64,000 nucleotides of DNA from Branchiostoma floridae (taxonomy: Eukaryota; Chordata; Leptocardii; Amphioxiformes; Branchiostomatidae). The notes below the pieces were generated by a model, which was not told where the DNA came from, ran no database searches, and was given only the letters and a program-made list of their open reading frames with translations. Positions 52,371-63,127 of the stretch are shown here, piece after piece. Position numbers and translations under genes: made by a program. Position 1 is the first letter of the stretch. Every line of letters begins with the position of its first letter. The stretch spans positions 6,557,731 to 6,621,730 of the forward strand of contig NC_049996.1 in assembly GCF_000003815.2 (NCBI RefSeq). The letters are read 5' to 3'.

Positions 52371-52955
52371 CACAGACTTGCTACATTTTATACATACACA
52401 TGTCAGAACATGATACATTTTCTACTGTCCTACATACAGCACTGATACACACAAACTTGCTACATTCTGGACATTCAACCTGATGCATTCTCTGCTGTCT
52501 TTCTCATAGCACTGACAAACTTGCTACATTCAGTACATATACTGTCAGCTGCTACATTTTCTACTGACCTACTTACAGCACTGATACACGCAAACTTGCT
52601 TCATTCTATACATACACATGTCAGAACATGATACATTTTCTTCTATCCTACTTACAGCACTGTTACACACAAACTTGCTACATTCTATACATACACATGT
52701 CAGAACATGATACATTTTCTTCTATCCTACTTACAGCACTGATGATACACGCAAACTTGCTACATTCTGTAAATAGAACCGGCTACATTTTCTACTGTCC
52801 TACGTACAGTTTTAACACACAAACTTGCTACATTCTATACATACACATGTCAGAACCTGATTCATTTTCTCCTGTCCTACTCACAGCACTGATGATACAC
52901 ACAAACTTGCTACATTCTGTACATACATGGGTCAGAGCCTGCTACATTTTCCACA
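52371..52955 (+). repeat. minisatellite of about 75 bp, eight diverged units
   Basis: CAAACTTGCTACATTCT, ATACATACACATGTCAGAAC and ATGATACATTTTCT, CCTAC(T/A)(T/C)ACAGCACTGA recur through the interval. More diverged than the adjacent 77-bp array. Confidence 0.9.
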
Positions 52956-53362
52956 TATATGTAGCAACTTGGTGACAGTCCTGCAGTTTTGCAAGGATGT
53001 TTTATATGTGGGGAATTCAGGCCGGATGTTTGGGAGAGTGCAGATGTCTCGTGATGTTTTCTGGAGGTAACAAACAACCACCAGTGAGAACATGCTGAGA
53101 TACATGTAGCTGCCTACTACTACAGGGAAGACCCCCAAACCTTACAAGGTCTGCAGGCTTCTCCCCTACGAGTTAAAGTTGATTGCTGTACGGTTGGACA
53201 TTATTTGTTGGTTTTCATAACTTTATTTCATAGCCTACTAAGCACACACAGTCAACTTTTGCTCACCACCACCGCCCTTTTGATGGAGGTGACATAACGA
53301 AAAATAAAGTTGGACTCACGTGAGCCACAAGGAAGCACGGGTATTCACACCCAGGGTAATAA
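52956..53362. other. no recognised feature
   Basis: No exon, terminal repeat or simple repeat of note. Confidence 0.3.
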
Positions 53363-53841
53363 GGTCTCATTGATGAGTTTCTTCTTTCCATAGACTTCTA
53401 TGTTATAATTCGTGGTTTAAATGGGCGCGTTCATAATGAAGCTGCGTAAAATTTCAGCAGATTTTTCATTCTATGTCGAGCACATTTACCCTATATCGTG
53501 GGAAAAAATTGCCAATGTAAACTATACGTAGGAACTTTTTTTATAGCAATTACAAACTACGATTAGTCAATCCCCACAAAAGGCACTTTTTCGCTGCTAT
53601 TGTACAACCGCACCACTCAGAACCCACGACTGTGTACCTCCGACCTAGCGCGCGGCTGCAAAACTTTACCTGCTAATTTCTTCAGTTACAAATAAGCTTT
53701 CACCAATCTAACTTTTGAGATCAGTTCCGCTGGCTAAAAGGGAATTTCTCACCGCTAAAAACATGCGTCCGTGCAGCCGTTCATTTTTGGCTCGGATCTC
53801 TTTTAGGGTGTCCACTCGCGGAGTGATACATCAATGAGACC
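53363..53841. mobile_element. 479-bp element with short inverted ends and ATAA duplication
   Basis: GGTCTCATTGATGAGTTTC on the left and its inverse (GATACATCAATGAGACC) on the right bound the element. ATAA lies on both sides (53359-53362 and 53842-53845). Only about 13 bp of the ends match perfectly, so this is less certain than the other MITEs. Confidence 0.5.
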
Positions 53842-53845
53842 ATAA

Positions 53846-54681
53846 CAGCGAGTAAAGCCGTACTGAAGGATATATTTTCACCCTAGCCGATCCCATGTTC
53901 CCCTCCCAGGGTGCACATGTTACTTTAGTTCACTAAATTCCCAAACTATTTTCACCAAATCCGGCCAAACCGCAAATTAAATCTGTCAAACATGGACTCC
54001 CCTCTCCTAACCATGGTTACTGGCACATTCCGAACTCTCGCTGACCGGGTTGCTCCCCTTACATAGCTCTGGCCACCAGAGAGTCAGCCAAGCTTGTCAG
54101 ACACTACAGACGGGTCTGGGTTCAGTTCAACTATCTGGGCCTGCTGCCAGCCAAAAGCTTCTGTCAGTTTTATTTAAGGACCCCTTTCTTTGATTACCTC
54201 CAACAGTTGCCAAGGCAATTGATATATTTCCACTAAATATTGTCTGCGATATTTCTTTGCTTCGCTACAGAATATTGAAACAAATGGAAGCTTGCTACAT
54301 TATACATCGATGAAGGATAGACATTTAATAAAGTCAAAGACATCTAGGTAATGAGATATGCTGGATGACTGTTACTCAAGCAAATGGACATGATTTTGGA
54401 AACAGTCAGACGTTTCTGACAACATCTGCTGACTTTCGTCACCATTTCCAAAATCATGTTCAGTTGCTTGAGTAGCATATTATTATTTGGCGTAACTCTT
54501 AGGTAGAGATGTTGATGGATTTAGACTTATTATGTCTGGAGTAGTATGAAAGTGTGGTTGCTATAACATTGGCATTTAAATCACCAAGAAGTATGAATAT
54601 GGACAAGGGAGATTAATTTAATATCTAGCATCACTTTGTTTTAATGTACCAGTTCCGTCTGGTTGAGATTTGTCAGGTCCA
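53846..54681. other. no gene; one inverted repeat
   Basis: Around 54373-54476, CAAGCAAATGGACATGATTT and AATCATGTTCAGTTGCTTG form an inverted pair about 60 bp apart. No exon recognised. Confidence 0.35.
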
Positions 54682-54825
54682 GGTTGTTTTTGGTGACCTG
54701 TGGGTTTTTGGGTTGTTTTTGGTGACCTGTGGGTTTTTGGGTTGTTTTTGGTGACCTGTGGGTTTTTGGGTTGTTTTTGGTGACCTGTGGGTTTTTGGGT
54801 TGTTTTTGGTGACCTGTGGGTTCCC
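54682..54825 (+). repeat. 29-bp minisatellite, five units
   Basis: The unit TTGTTTTTGGTGACCTGTGG plus GTTTTTGGG repeats almost perfectly. The minus-strand frame with repeated GHQKQPKNPQVT-like residues is a by-product. Confidence 0.95.
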
Positions 54826-55458
54826 AATAATTGGTAGCCTGGTTTCCAACCCAAGTTATTAGCAGAGGGGAGGGAAGAGACTGGGTAGCTTTGATAGGCT
54901 TGGATACCAGGCTAATACCTGGGGGGGGGGGGGGTGATTTCAGACAGCTCTAGCCTGGTTCTCAGACGCTCCCAAGGGCTCTAGAAAGGTGATAGCTAGA
55001 AACATGAGAAAGGTGATTTAGGAAGTAGGCTACATGGCAACCGTAGTGTACAGGTGTTACCAGAGGTTTGATTATGACTGCAATGCCCTGGGTCATAGTG
55101 TTCAGGGAGCTACTTGTACATGTATGTGATGTTATGTTGATTTGCCAATGTGAGATTACTGGCAGTGCAAGATGTCTGTCTACCTGGTTTAGACTTAGAG
55201 CATTTCAGACTAATCAGAGGGGGTGCTGACACTGCTGGGAATGACCTGACCCTTCCATTAATTACCTGCCCTCCCCCAGCCCTGCTAACGAGACAGGAGG
55301 ATGTCAGGTCTCACCCTTGAACTTGTGCAGCAGAAATCTGTCAGGTTCTGGTCCCTAAAATCTCTGATACAACCCAGATCCAGACTGGTCAGAGGAACAG
55401 GACTATGCATGTACATGTACACTATATCTCAGACCATATCTTTATCATGGTATTCATA
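54826..55458. other. no gene; G15 run
   Basis: A homopolymer of about 15 G near 54919-54933. Nothing else recognisable. Confidence 0.4.
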
Positions 55459-55659
55459 CTGTAAATACATTTAAGTTTGCGGGGATTTAATTTTGCGGTA
55501 GCGAAAAAAGGACTTTTCGCAGTGGATTTAAGTTCTCGGTAACACCATAGACTGCAGTCTAATACCATAATAGAAAGATGTTTGCGGTAGTTTTAAATTC
55601 ACGGTGAAGTGGTCACCGCGAAAGCCGCGAACATTAATCCACCATTTCTGCATCTACAG
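55459..55659. mobile_element. 201-bp TA-flanked MITE, second copy
   Basis: The inverse of the element at 5153-5366: CTGTAAATACATTTAAGTTT at the left and CATCTACAG at the right, TA on both sides (55457-55458 and 55660-55661), with GCGGGGATTTAATTTTGCGG and CACCGCGAAAGCCGCGAACA inside. Confidence 0.8.
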
Positions 55660-55735
55660 TAGTTCTAGCTGACAGTGTTCTCCAACTAGGCACTAGGACA
55701 ATGTAATGTTTACAGATTTGTGCTGTCAAAGTATT

Positions 55736-56012
55736 GGGATGGATGGATGGATGGACGGACGGACGGACGGACGGACGGACGGACGGATGGATGGATGGAT
55801 GGATGGATGGACGGACGGACGGACGGACGGACGGACGGACGGACGGATGGATGGATGGATGGATGGATGGATGGACGGACGGACGGACGGACGGACGGAT
55901 GGATGGATGGATGGATGACGGATGGACGGATGGACGGATGGATGGACGGACGGACGGTTGGATGGATGGATGGATGGATGGATGGATGGATGGATGGATG
56001 ACGGATGGACGG
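55736..56012 (+). repeat. (GGAT/GGAC)n microsatellite running into a gap
   Basis: Alternating blocks of GGAT and GGAC units about 275 bp long, in a higher-order pattern of GGAC block, GGAT block. The gap at 56013-56299 probably reflects assembly failure in the same repeat. All long open frames here are artefacts. Confidence 0.97.
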
Positions 56013-56299
56013 NNNNNNNNNNNNNNNNNNNNNNNNNNNNNNNNNNNNNNNNNNNNNNNNNNNNNNNNNNNNNNNNNNNNNNNNNNNNNNNNNNNNNNNN
56101 NNNNNNNNNNNNNNNNNNNNNNNNNNNNNNNNNNNNNNNNNNNNNNNNNNNNNNNNNNNNNNNNNNNNNNNNNNNNNNNNNNNNNNNNNNNNNNNNNNNN
56201 NNNNNNNNNNNNNNNNNNNNNNNNNNNNNNNNNNNNNNNNNNNNNNNNNNNNNNNNNNNNNNNNNNNNNNNNNNNNNNNNNNNNNNNNNNNNNNNNNNN
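56013..56299. other. assembly gap (287 N)
   Basis: Unknown sequence following the GGAT/GGAC repeat. Confidence 0.99.
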
Positions 56300-56579
56300 G
56301 GTGCTAAACTCGATGAGATATTTTCCGGAACGTCCGGCAAATGCCCCTTCTTCCGCGCTCGGCGCTGGGGGCTTCGTGCGGACAGAAACTTCCGCGGGAG
56401 GGTCTGCATGGGGGGTCCCGACAATGATTTACGCTGAAGTCAGAAGAACGCCCTACGTATTACGCAAAATCAAGGATGGCAATTACGCTAAATTTGGTCA
56501 CCTCGCTACGAATTACGCAGATATTCATAAGATGGTTTTCCCTACGAATTACGGGAAATAAAAATAGGCTGCCTACGAA

Positions 56580-56745
56580 TAGGCCAAGGAAGACGTGGCT
56601 GGACAATATCAAGACATGGACTGGCCTAAGCACTGAACAGCTCATCAGAGGGGCAGAGGACAGAGCGAGATGGGCACGGATCACTGCTACTGGATGTCGG
56701 GGAGCCCCTACGACCACTGAGGTTACGGGCCGTGAGTGAGTGAGT
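56580..56745 (+). pseudogene. LINE C-terminal remnant with (GTGA)n tail
   Basis: The plus strand codes NRPRKTWLDNIKTWTGLSTE, then QLIRGAEDRARWARI, the typical last residues of a non-LTR retrotransposon polyprotein (RPRxxWxDNIKxWTG...AEDRxRW). It ends in a GTGAGTGAGTGAG tail at 56731-56744. All of the element upstream of this is missing. Confidence 0.75.
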
Positions 56746-57060
56746 GTGCCTACGCCTCACTGTTTGACGTTACAGGCCTGTTTACAAGCCTGTTGTCCAT
56801 ACAAATCTTAGTACTGCATAACAGTACATTCAGATTTTTATGCTAGTTTCGCATTTCGAACATGGCATATGCTAATCATTTTGTTCTTCTACTCTAGTGA
56901 TTCTACAAAGTTCTTGTAGAGGAATATTTTATGTATGTGGAGGACAAAAAAGGCATACTTACCGTTATTTTACCATGATATTGCAAGGGGATAGATGCAT
57001 AATTGTATGATTTTTAAAGCATTTTTTTATTTATTCTTTTATGTTCTTTATTTTTAGGAT
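56746..57060. other. no feature until an acceptor before 57058
   Basis: AT-rich sequence ending in TTCTTTATTTTTAG, a good splice acceptor for the coiled-coil segment that follows. Confidence 0.35.
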
Positions 57061-57348
57061 ATGGCCTTAGTTGCTGAAGATCATCAAGATGAGAGGATGG
57101 AGGTGTGCTTCACAAAGCTAAAGCAGGCACAAAAAGACCTCAAAAACTACAAGAGAAGATGTACACAGGCAGAGCACGAAAATGAACAACTGGAAGAGAG
57201 ATACGAGTGGCTTACTCAACAGTACTAGTATTAAATCGTATCGCAGCTCCACACAAATGTAGAACACTTCCAGAAAGTCATAGCAGAAAAGTCATCTGAT
57301 GTGTTCGAAATCAGTAAAAACCTTGCAGCTGAAAACAAGAGGAACTAG
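57058..57348 (+). pseudogene. decayed coiled-coil exon, cut by a transposon end
   Basis: After the acceptor TTTATTTTTAG, a frame from 57061 reads MALVAEDHQDERMEVCFTKL, KQAQKDLKNYKRRCTQAEHE, NEQLEERYEWLTQQY and then meets TAG (57226) and TAA (57232). The same frame continues with QLHTNVEHFQKVIAEKSSDV, FEISKNLAAENKRN and stops at the TAG (57346) that belongs to the inserted CTAGAGTTC transposon end. The heptad pattern runs on both sides of the stops. I infer an old exon of a coiled-coil gene that is now inactive. The parent gene is unknown. Confidence 0.5.
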
Positions 57349-57480
57349 AGTTCAACGAACCCATCTCTTCGCCAAATAATCATGCCTTTATTCAAGACTT
57401 TAAGGTCTTATTCATGTATTACTAAATCATGCCTTTATTTAAGACTTTAAGGTCTTATTCATGTATTACTAAATAGTACC
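57344..57480 (+). mobile_element. CTAGAGTTC-family transposon end, inside the coiled-coil exon
   Basis: ACTAGAGTTCAACGAACCCA and TTCGCCAAATAATCATGCCT match 12138-12230. A 47-bp part (TCATGCCTTTATT...AAGACTTTAAGGTCTTATTC...TATTACTAAA) is repeated twice in tandem here but present once at 12138. Confidence 0.55.
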
Positions 57481-57754
57481 TACCCCCAAACCCCACAAAT
57501 GCTACCAAAACAAGACCTAATTGTACAAGATGACCTGATAGCACCCCTGGTCAATCAGAATTTCAAGCTTTTCAGTGTCCAGCTCACGGCTTGTCAGTGT
57601 TTCCTCCAGCAAAAACATCTGTCAAACAGATGTGTCCATAGATATAGGTCAAGTGAGATACATGTATATACAAAACAGTTTATTTCTGTTAATTGGCCAC
57701 TGATTACAATTAAATGCATCTTTCCATGTAGATTATTATTTTAAGTACTCATTC

Positions 57755-58446
57755 TATCTACATACCAAAAAATCCTGATGATCCGTCAACACGTTCTCGA
57801 GTTATTCTCGTTCAAAGTTTGAAAGGAAATCGGTGCCTGCAGTTCCCAAAAAGCCGCTAGGGGGTCCAAACTCACAGCACTTACTCTCTGCCCCAAGGGC
57901 TATCTACCACTCAAAAATCATGACCACAGCATATCCAAAACACGAAGTGTCAAAAATAAAAGTTTTGCTGCAGTACCTTAGGCAGTTACTAGGGGGCCCA
58001 TTATCGAACTTGACCTTCGTTTTCTTGACCCCCACCCACCTACCAAATATCATCAGGATCCATTCAAGGGTTCTCGAGTTATCTTGCTTACAGACAAATG
58101 CACTTACATACAAATCCCGCTACAGCGCCGTAGGTAAGAGCCAGGTAAACCATTTTCGCACTTGACCTTCCTCTCCAAAACCGCTACACACCTACCAAGT
58201 TTCTTGAAAATCGCCCAGCTAGATTTTGACTTATGCTGCCCAAAACAAACTGCAAAAAACATACCAAGCTCGCTGCAGTACCGTAGGAAAACGCCAGGTA
58301 AACCGTTTTCGAACTTGGCATTCCTTTCGACAACCGCTACACACCTACCAAAAATCACAAAGTTCCATCCACAATTTCTCGAGTTATATGCTGTTGACCT
58401 ACATACAGACCCAAGTCAAACAAAAACATACTCTATCGCCATTGGC
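57755..58446 (+). repeat. dispersed LINE-end-like repeat, longest copy
   Basis: Landmarks in order: AATCCTGATGATCCGTCAAC, GCCGCTAGGGGGTCCAAACT, ACTAGGGGGCCCATTATCGA, CAAATATCATCAGGATCCAT, then two further modules each with ACCGCTACACACCTACCAA and (T/C)TCGAGTTATATGCTGTTGAC. The modular, partly tandem structure resembles the arrays of about 150 bp at 30381-30965. Confidence 0.65.
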
Positions 58447-58775
58447 GAAGAGAATTATTGGCAAATACACAATATCTGAGCAATGTTGCTTTGTTGATGT
58501 GGGCATCTAATTTATATAGAATTGCACAGATGTACAATAACGTTCTATGATTCCTTTGACTGGTGTGGCATACAATGTATCTTTAGCTGCTGAAGGGACG
58601 TACCTTGATAAGATGTGGACGGTCGTATAGATTTGTATTAGCGTGCTAGAATAGACCAGTATATTCATTGATTTTGATCTGACTGGCACGACTGCCCGTG
58701 ACTGCCTAGAAGCATTTGAGGGTTATCGCAGCAAAAATTCCATTTTCTCGTTCATATATAAAGTTACTAAAATGG

Positions 58776-58922
58776 GTACCATCCGTATAGTAGTTCGCTC
58801 CTGTGTTCGCTTTTGAATAGTAGAGAAGCGACTGCATGTTGTGTATAATAAAAGCTGGAGCGAGAAGCGACTGTATATAGTGTATAATAAACGTCAGAGC
58901 GAACTACTATCCGGATGGTACT
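58776..58922. repeat. 147-bp foldback MITE
   Basis: GTACCATCCGTATAGTAGTT with CGCTC at the left and GAGCGAACTACTATCCGGAT with GGTAC at the right are inverted copies. Inside, GAGAAGCGACTG(C/T)AT(G/A)TTG-like phrases with GTGTATAATAAA are repeated twice. Confidence 0.8.
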
Positions 58923-59730
58923 CTGGCTATTAAGTTACTTTACATTTGAGAGCTCTAGAGCATTTTGACAGAGCGTATAGTATAAGGTAGTGTTATATGT
59001 AGATTGCTATGTTGCTATGTTTCATTTTTATATCATGTATGTAATATATACTATATATTCTCATTGTTGTAATGTGTGCTTTTACTATGTGCCAGTGCAG
59101 CTTATATCTGAAAAAAAATCGATGACGAAACTTCATATTTACCTAACCAAGCATACTGAGAGAGTTGAAAGATATTGAAATTTGTAAACCACGTGTTTTA
59201 TTGAAACGGATGGAAATTATGTGATTGACAAGGCTTACAACGCAATCAATGTCTCGGCTAATAAAATCGTTCTGTCTTAATTTGTAAAAAAAAAAAAGAA
59301 TTACGCTAAATAATTACGGCTGTGAATGATTGGTTGGGGAATAGAAAAGTATCTATCTGACGGAAACCTGTGTCTTGTTTACATTGATTCTACATAAGAG
59401 CGTCTCTCGTGTTTTATATAATGCGGTTTTATGCAGTGGAATCCTCTAGCGGTAACATCAAACGAGCTGAAATCAACACTTAACGGTAACCAACTTCCGT
59501 TACGCTTTAAAATCATACACCAAGATCTACACACACCTACTCTATGGAACATTTTAATGCACCCTAGAGCATAGATGGTATAAAACGCAGATAAAAAGAT
59601 AAGTAAGTACGTATAAAAGCAAAGTGTTTTTAAAGTCATAAAGGGTTTACTATAGTACGCAAAGGTAGTACGGTGGCCTTTTTGAGTCAGTGGGGACGGT
59701 GGGGTGTTATCCATTTTGTCTTAAAAGGTG
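58923..59730. other. no recognised gene
   Basis: AT-rich with a poly(A) run near 59287-59297. Open frames here show no motif. Confidence 0.35.
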
Positions 59731-59955
59731 GTATCTCACTGCACTTGGGGCACCGGTGTGACACTGCGGGGTTCGTTCATTGCGGCACTGTTGTGTTATT
59801 TTCTCCGATTTTTTTTATATTTAGATATTGCGAAATACATAAAGGTATGATAACAAAATACACAATGTATAAGAAAATTCGTTCTTTATTTCTGAAATTC
59901 TGTATCTTTCGAACCCCGCAGTGCCGCACCGGTGTCTCAAGTGCAAATGAGATAC
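59731..59955. repeat. 225-bp foldback element
   Basis: GTATCTCACTGCACTTGGGG and CACCGGTGTGACACTGCGGG on the left are answered in inverse on the right by CCCGCAGTGCCGCACCGGTG and CAAGTGCAAATGAGATAC. Arms are about 45 bp. The 124-codon frame at 59673-60047 crosses it and is probably chance. Confidence 0.8.
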
Positions 59956-60082
59956 AAGGGCAAGGTATTGGAAGACGTAGTCCAACCCTCTCCTTAATAA
60001 TTGCGCAAAGTAAGGGTACCCTTCTAAGTCTAAATAATTCAGAATAATTGATGCAAGCTTATTTGCGAAGACATAACCTTTG

Positions 60083-60356
60083 GGTCAGTGAACTGTAGTT
60101 TGAAGTCTACTCTTTGATGAAGTGACGTAATCACCGCGGGAAAAGTCGTCCAATCGGAAGGACGACCTGTACTCAAACACAGGTGTCAGCTGCAATTAAA
60201 CATGGCCCCCACGATATAGCGAAAGGGTCAATGAACTGTAGTTTGAAGTCAACTCTTTGAAGTGACGTAACCACCGCGGGAAAAGTCGTCCAACCGGGAG
60301 AGCGACATGTACTCTAGCACAGATGTCTAGCTACGATTAAACATGGCGCCCACATT
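60083..60356 (+). promoter_or_regulatory. tandemly duplicated segment with TGACGTAA sites upstream of the sulfotransferase
   Basis: Two units (60083-60224 and 60225-60356) share GAACTGTAGTTTGAAGTC, AGTGACGTAA(T/C)CACCGCGGG, AAAAGTCGTCCAA and ATTAAACATGGC(C/G)CCCAC. TGACGTAA (60123 and 60263) is a CRE/ATF-like site. They lie about 0.7-1.0 kb before the sulfotransferase start codon, so a promoter or enhancer role is possible; this is inference. Confidence 0.35.
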
Positions 60357-61086
60357 GGCGTTTTGTATATAGATGGGCAAGTTTGCATATACATGGCACA
60401 GCCAATTAACATTTTAGGTTTGCGTTTTGACATTACCCTGATTATGAATAATCATGTCATTGATGCCTGTGACTTCTTGAAAGTAGAACCACTTCAACTG
60501 GTGATTGCGTACATGTGACTGAAACTAGAGCAGGTATGTACGTACGTAAGGAAAACACATGAAAAAATGTATTGACTGATTGCGTTTGGATAATTTTTCT
60601 ATAGATAATACTACAAGGCATGTTGTAATTGTACACTGTATACAAACTTTTTTGCACCATTTGCAGTACCTTTAAACGTCGCTTGAAACGCCATTTAAAC
60701 TTGGACTCAAATGAAAGCCGTATAAAAATCTTGAATGATTATTTCAGACTATATTAAGAAGTAAGACTATGAATATCTTCGGTGTTGAATAAAATCTGTC
60801 TATAAACTATGTAAAATAGCTATCTAATATTCATTTTTCTTGAGTATGCATGATTTACTAATATTCTTTAGCAGAACTAGTCCTTAATGTTATGGTGTCG
60901 AATAAATAATGTATAAGCCAACTTCAAGTACCTACATTATCTAATTTCATTTCAATTAACGATGAATGATTTGCTACAGGACATCAAAAATAAGATCTGA
61001 AACATTTAAGAGCAGAATCATAGACTTTTAAATCATATTGGATAACCATATCTGACTTTATTTTTCTCAATGGTTGCTCTAGAAAC
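60357..61086. other. 5' flank of the sulfotransferase gene
   Basis: AT-rich sequence without recognised repeats. The transcription start should be here, but I see no clear TATA box in a convincing position. Confidence 0.3.
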
Positions 61087-61232
61087 ATGGAGAGAGGGTC
61101 CGTCATTCGGCAGTTCTGCGGATTGATACTCATAGCTGTGATTCTTCTGACGTTGTACGGCGTTCTCCTGTTTACTACTTACAGCAGCAACAAAAGAGTC
61201 CCTCTCCACAATCCGGATTGTAACACAATTAG
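61087..61232 (+). CDS. sulfotransferase exon 1 (signal anchor)
   Basis: Codes [20 protein letters not shown] then [20 protein letters not shown] and ends AG|GTAACG. It is short and was found by reading back from the acceptor at 61740. The anchor and the matching phase make it convincing. Confidence 0.85.
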
Positions 61233-63043
61233 GTAACGAAGAAATTGTTATCACCAAACACAAAAGGTACAGACAGACAGACAGACAGACAGACACTCTC
61301 TCTCACTCTCTGTCTCTCTCCGTGTCTGTGTGTGTGTGTGTCTGTCTGTCTCTGTGTGTGTGCGTGTGTGTCTCTCTGTTTCTGTGTGTGTCTCTGTCTC
61401 TCTCTCTGTGTCTCTGTCTGTCTCTCTCTCTGTCTGTCTCTCTGTCTCTCTCTCACACACACACACACATACACATACATACAGTCACAATACACACATG
61501 CACACATCATACAAGTGCACTTGTCCATTCTTTGCTGACTATTTTGCAAATGGTCTTGCTTGTTAGGCCAGTCATAATAGATATTAATGTCTCCAAATTG
61601 TACCAAGTGAAAGCTAACTCTAAGGCCGGTAGTCACAGCGGCCATTATTTTCTTTTAAATATGAATTATTGTCTGAAGATTCAACTCAATTGAACCGTAG
61701 TAGGTACTCGGGAGACTAACTTCTGTGTTGTTTTTGTCAGATCACAGTCTTCCACGGATACAGACAGCAATGTGAAGTATATCCCACCTACCTGTACCCC
61801 CAAAACCAACATAGCCCTGGCAAAACTCCACAAGACTGGTGGGACAACGCTTATGCAGATCCTACACCGCAACGCCTACCTGAAAAATCTGTCTATAGTT
61901 GTCCCTATTGCACCGGCCAGAGGTAGTATTAACCTATTCTACCCAAGATGGCCTAAACCTGACAAATACCTACCTCCACAAGGGGACCATTACAACATGT
62001 TCACATTTCATAGCTATTTCAATCACACGACTATAGCAAATTTACTCGGAAATAGGACAACGTTTGTTACCATCTTACGGGAGCCGTTGAGTCATCTTAG
62101 GTCCCAGTTCAACTTCTATTGGATGGCTAAGCATTATAAGATAAAAGGGCCTGATCCGATAGTAAAGTTTCTAGAAAACCCGGGAGAATATGACCACAGG
62201 AAGCCAGGGTATCGTGGTACTAGAAACCCTATGGCGGGGGATCTAGGAATGGATACAAACAGTTTAGTCAGATTAACAAAGCAGGCTATGGATAGGCTAC
62301 CAGGTCAACCAATGGATGCTTCAGCAGTTGAAGAGATACAGTCGTTTCTACACAAGGTTTCCAAAGAGATGGATCTGGTGATGATCATGGAGTACTTCGA
62401 CGAGTCGCTAGTCGTGCTGAAGAGGTTGATGTGTTGGCAACTACAAGATATCCTGTACTACAAAATGCTTGCGTTGAAATATGCTGCAAAAGAGACTGAG
62501 ATTCCTTCACATTTGGTGAACATTCATCGCAAGTGGGACCTTGTTGATTACGAACTCTACGAACACTTTAACAGAACGCTCTGGAAGAAAGTATCGGAAA
62601 TGGGCGAAGACGACATCAACGCAGAAATCGCTCACTTCAAATATGTAAATCTAAAAGTGCAGGAACACTGTAGTGTGGATGATTCTAACTATCAACGCGT
62701 TTTGACGATAGAAGAAACAAAATGGAATCCCAAGTTCACAGTCACACACGAATTTTGTTCCTTCTTGAAATTTGGGCAAATGTGCTACATAACCCTTTTA
62801 CGGGACCGTAACATACGTTACAGAAAGGCAAGCGACCACAAATTTGAAGCGAAATCTCGCGATAGTCGGAGAGATCTTTATTCTGAACGATACTGTGCAC
62901 TCTGTGATGAAATCTCGCGAGATTGTACGATAAACGAGTACGTCACACATCTGTTTTTTGAGAAGTCGATCTCTCATTTTTCGTCAAGTTTTTACCCCAG
63001 TGGTCACTCAACGAGGGGGGAATTTGACAGAATGTTTCACTGA
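61087..63043 (+). CDS. galactose-3-O-sulfotransferase family protein, two exons, 482 aa
   Basis: Exons 61087-61232 and 61741-63043 join in phase 2 and give 482 residues. Residues 1-9 are short and basic, 10-30 ([20 protein letters not shown]) form a signal anchor, so the enzyme is a type II Golgi membrane protein. The 5'-phosphosulfate motif is at about 75-85 ([11 protein letters not shown]) and the 3'-phosphate motif at about 155-170 ([18 protein letters not shown]), both needed to bind PAPS. The family (GAL3ST1-4) transfers sulfate to the 3-OH of galactose on glycolipids or glycans; which acceptor is used here cannot be told. There are NxT sequons in the lumenal part (NHT, NRT). The last 80 residues are unlike the vertebrate enzymes I know. 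The exon 1 start is the only ATG with a following anchor. Confidence 0.9.
61233..61740 (+). repeat. sulfotransferase intron with mixed microsatellites
   Basis: Inside the intron, (AGAC)n at 61271-61294 is followed by CTCT, TGTG and TCTG blocks to about 61457, then (CA)n to 61495. The intron ends TTTTTGTCAG. Open frames across the blocks are artefacts. Confidence 0.9.
61741..63043 (+). CDS. sulfotransferase exon 2 (catalytic domain)
   Basis: 1303 bp carry the whole catalytic domain in one exon, as is usual for this family. It begins after the acceptor by completing an Arg codon, then [20 protein letters not shown]. The stop TGA is at 63041. Confidence 0.92.
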
Positions 63044-63121
63044 GATCTTTCCTGTGATAAACTTTATACAATTTTATAGTTCATAATAATATATGAAATA
63101 GTTATTAAAACAAACGTTTAT

Positions 63122-63127
63122 CTAATA
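63122..63127 (+). terminator. polyadenylation signal of the sulfotransferase gene
   Basis: AATAAA about 80 bp after the stop codon, in TCTAATAAAGTCAG. It gives a short 3' untranslated region. Confidence 0.6.

Noticed and set aside
55706-56561. Gly-Trp-Met-Asp-rich proteins spanning the gap
   Set aside because: They are translations of the GGAT/GGAC repeat and of N bases.
59673-60047. 124-residue protein
   Set aside because: Most of it is the two arms and loop of a foldback element.
61229-61693. Frames rich in Arg-Glu or Leu-Ser-Val on both strands
   Set aside because: They lie in the sulfotransferase intron and follow its microsatellites.
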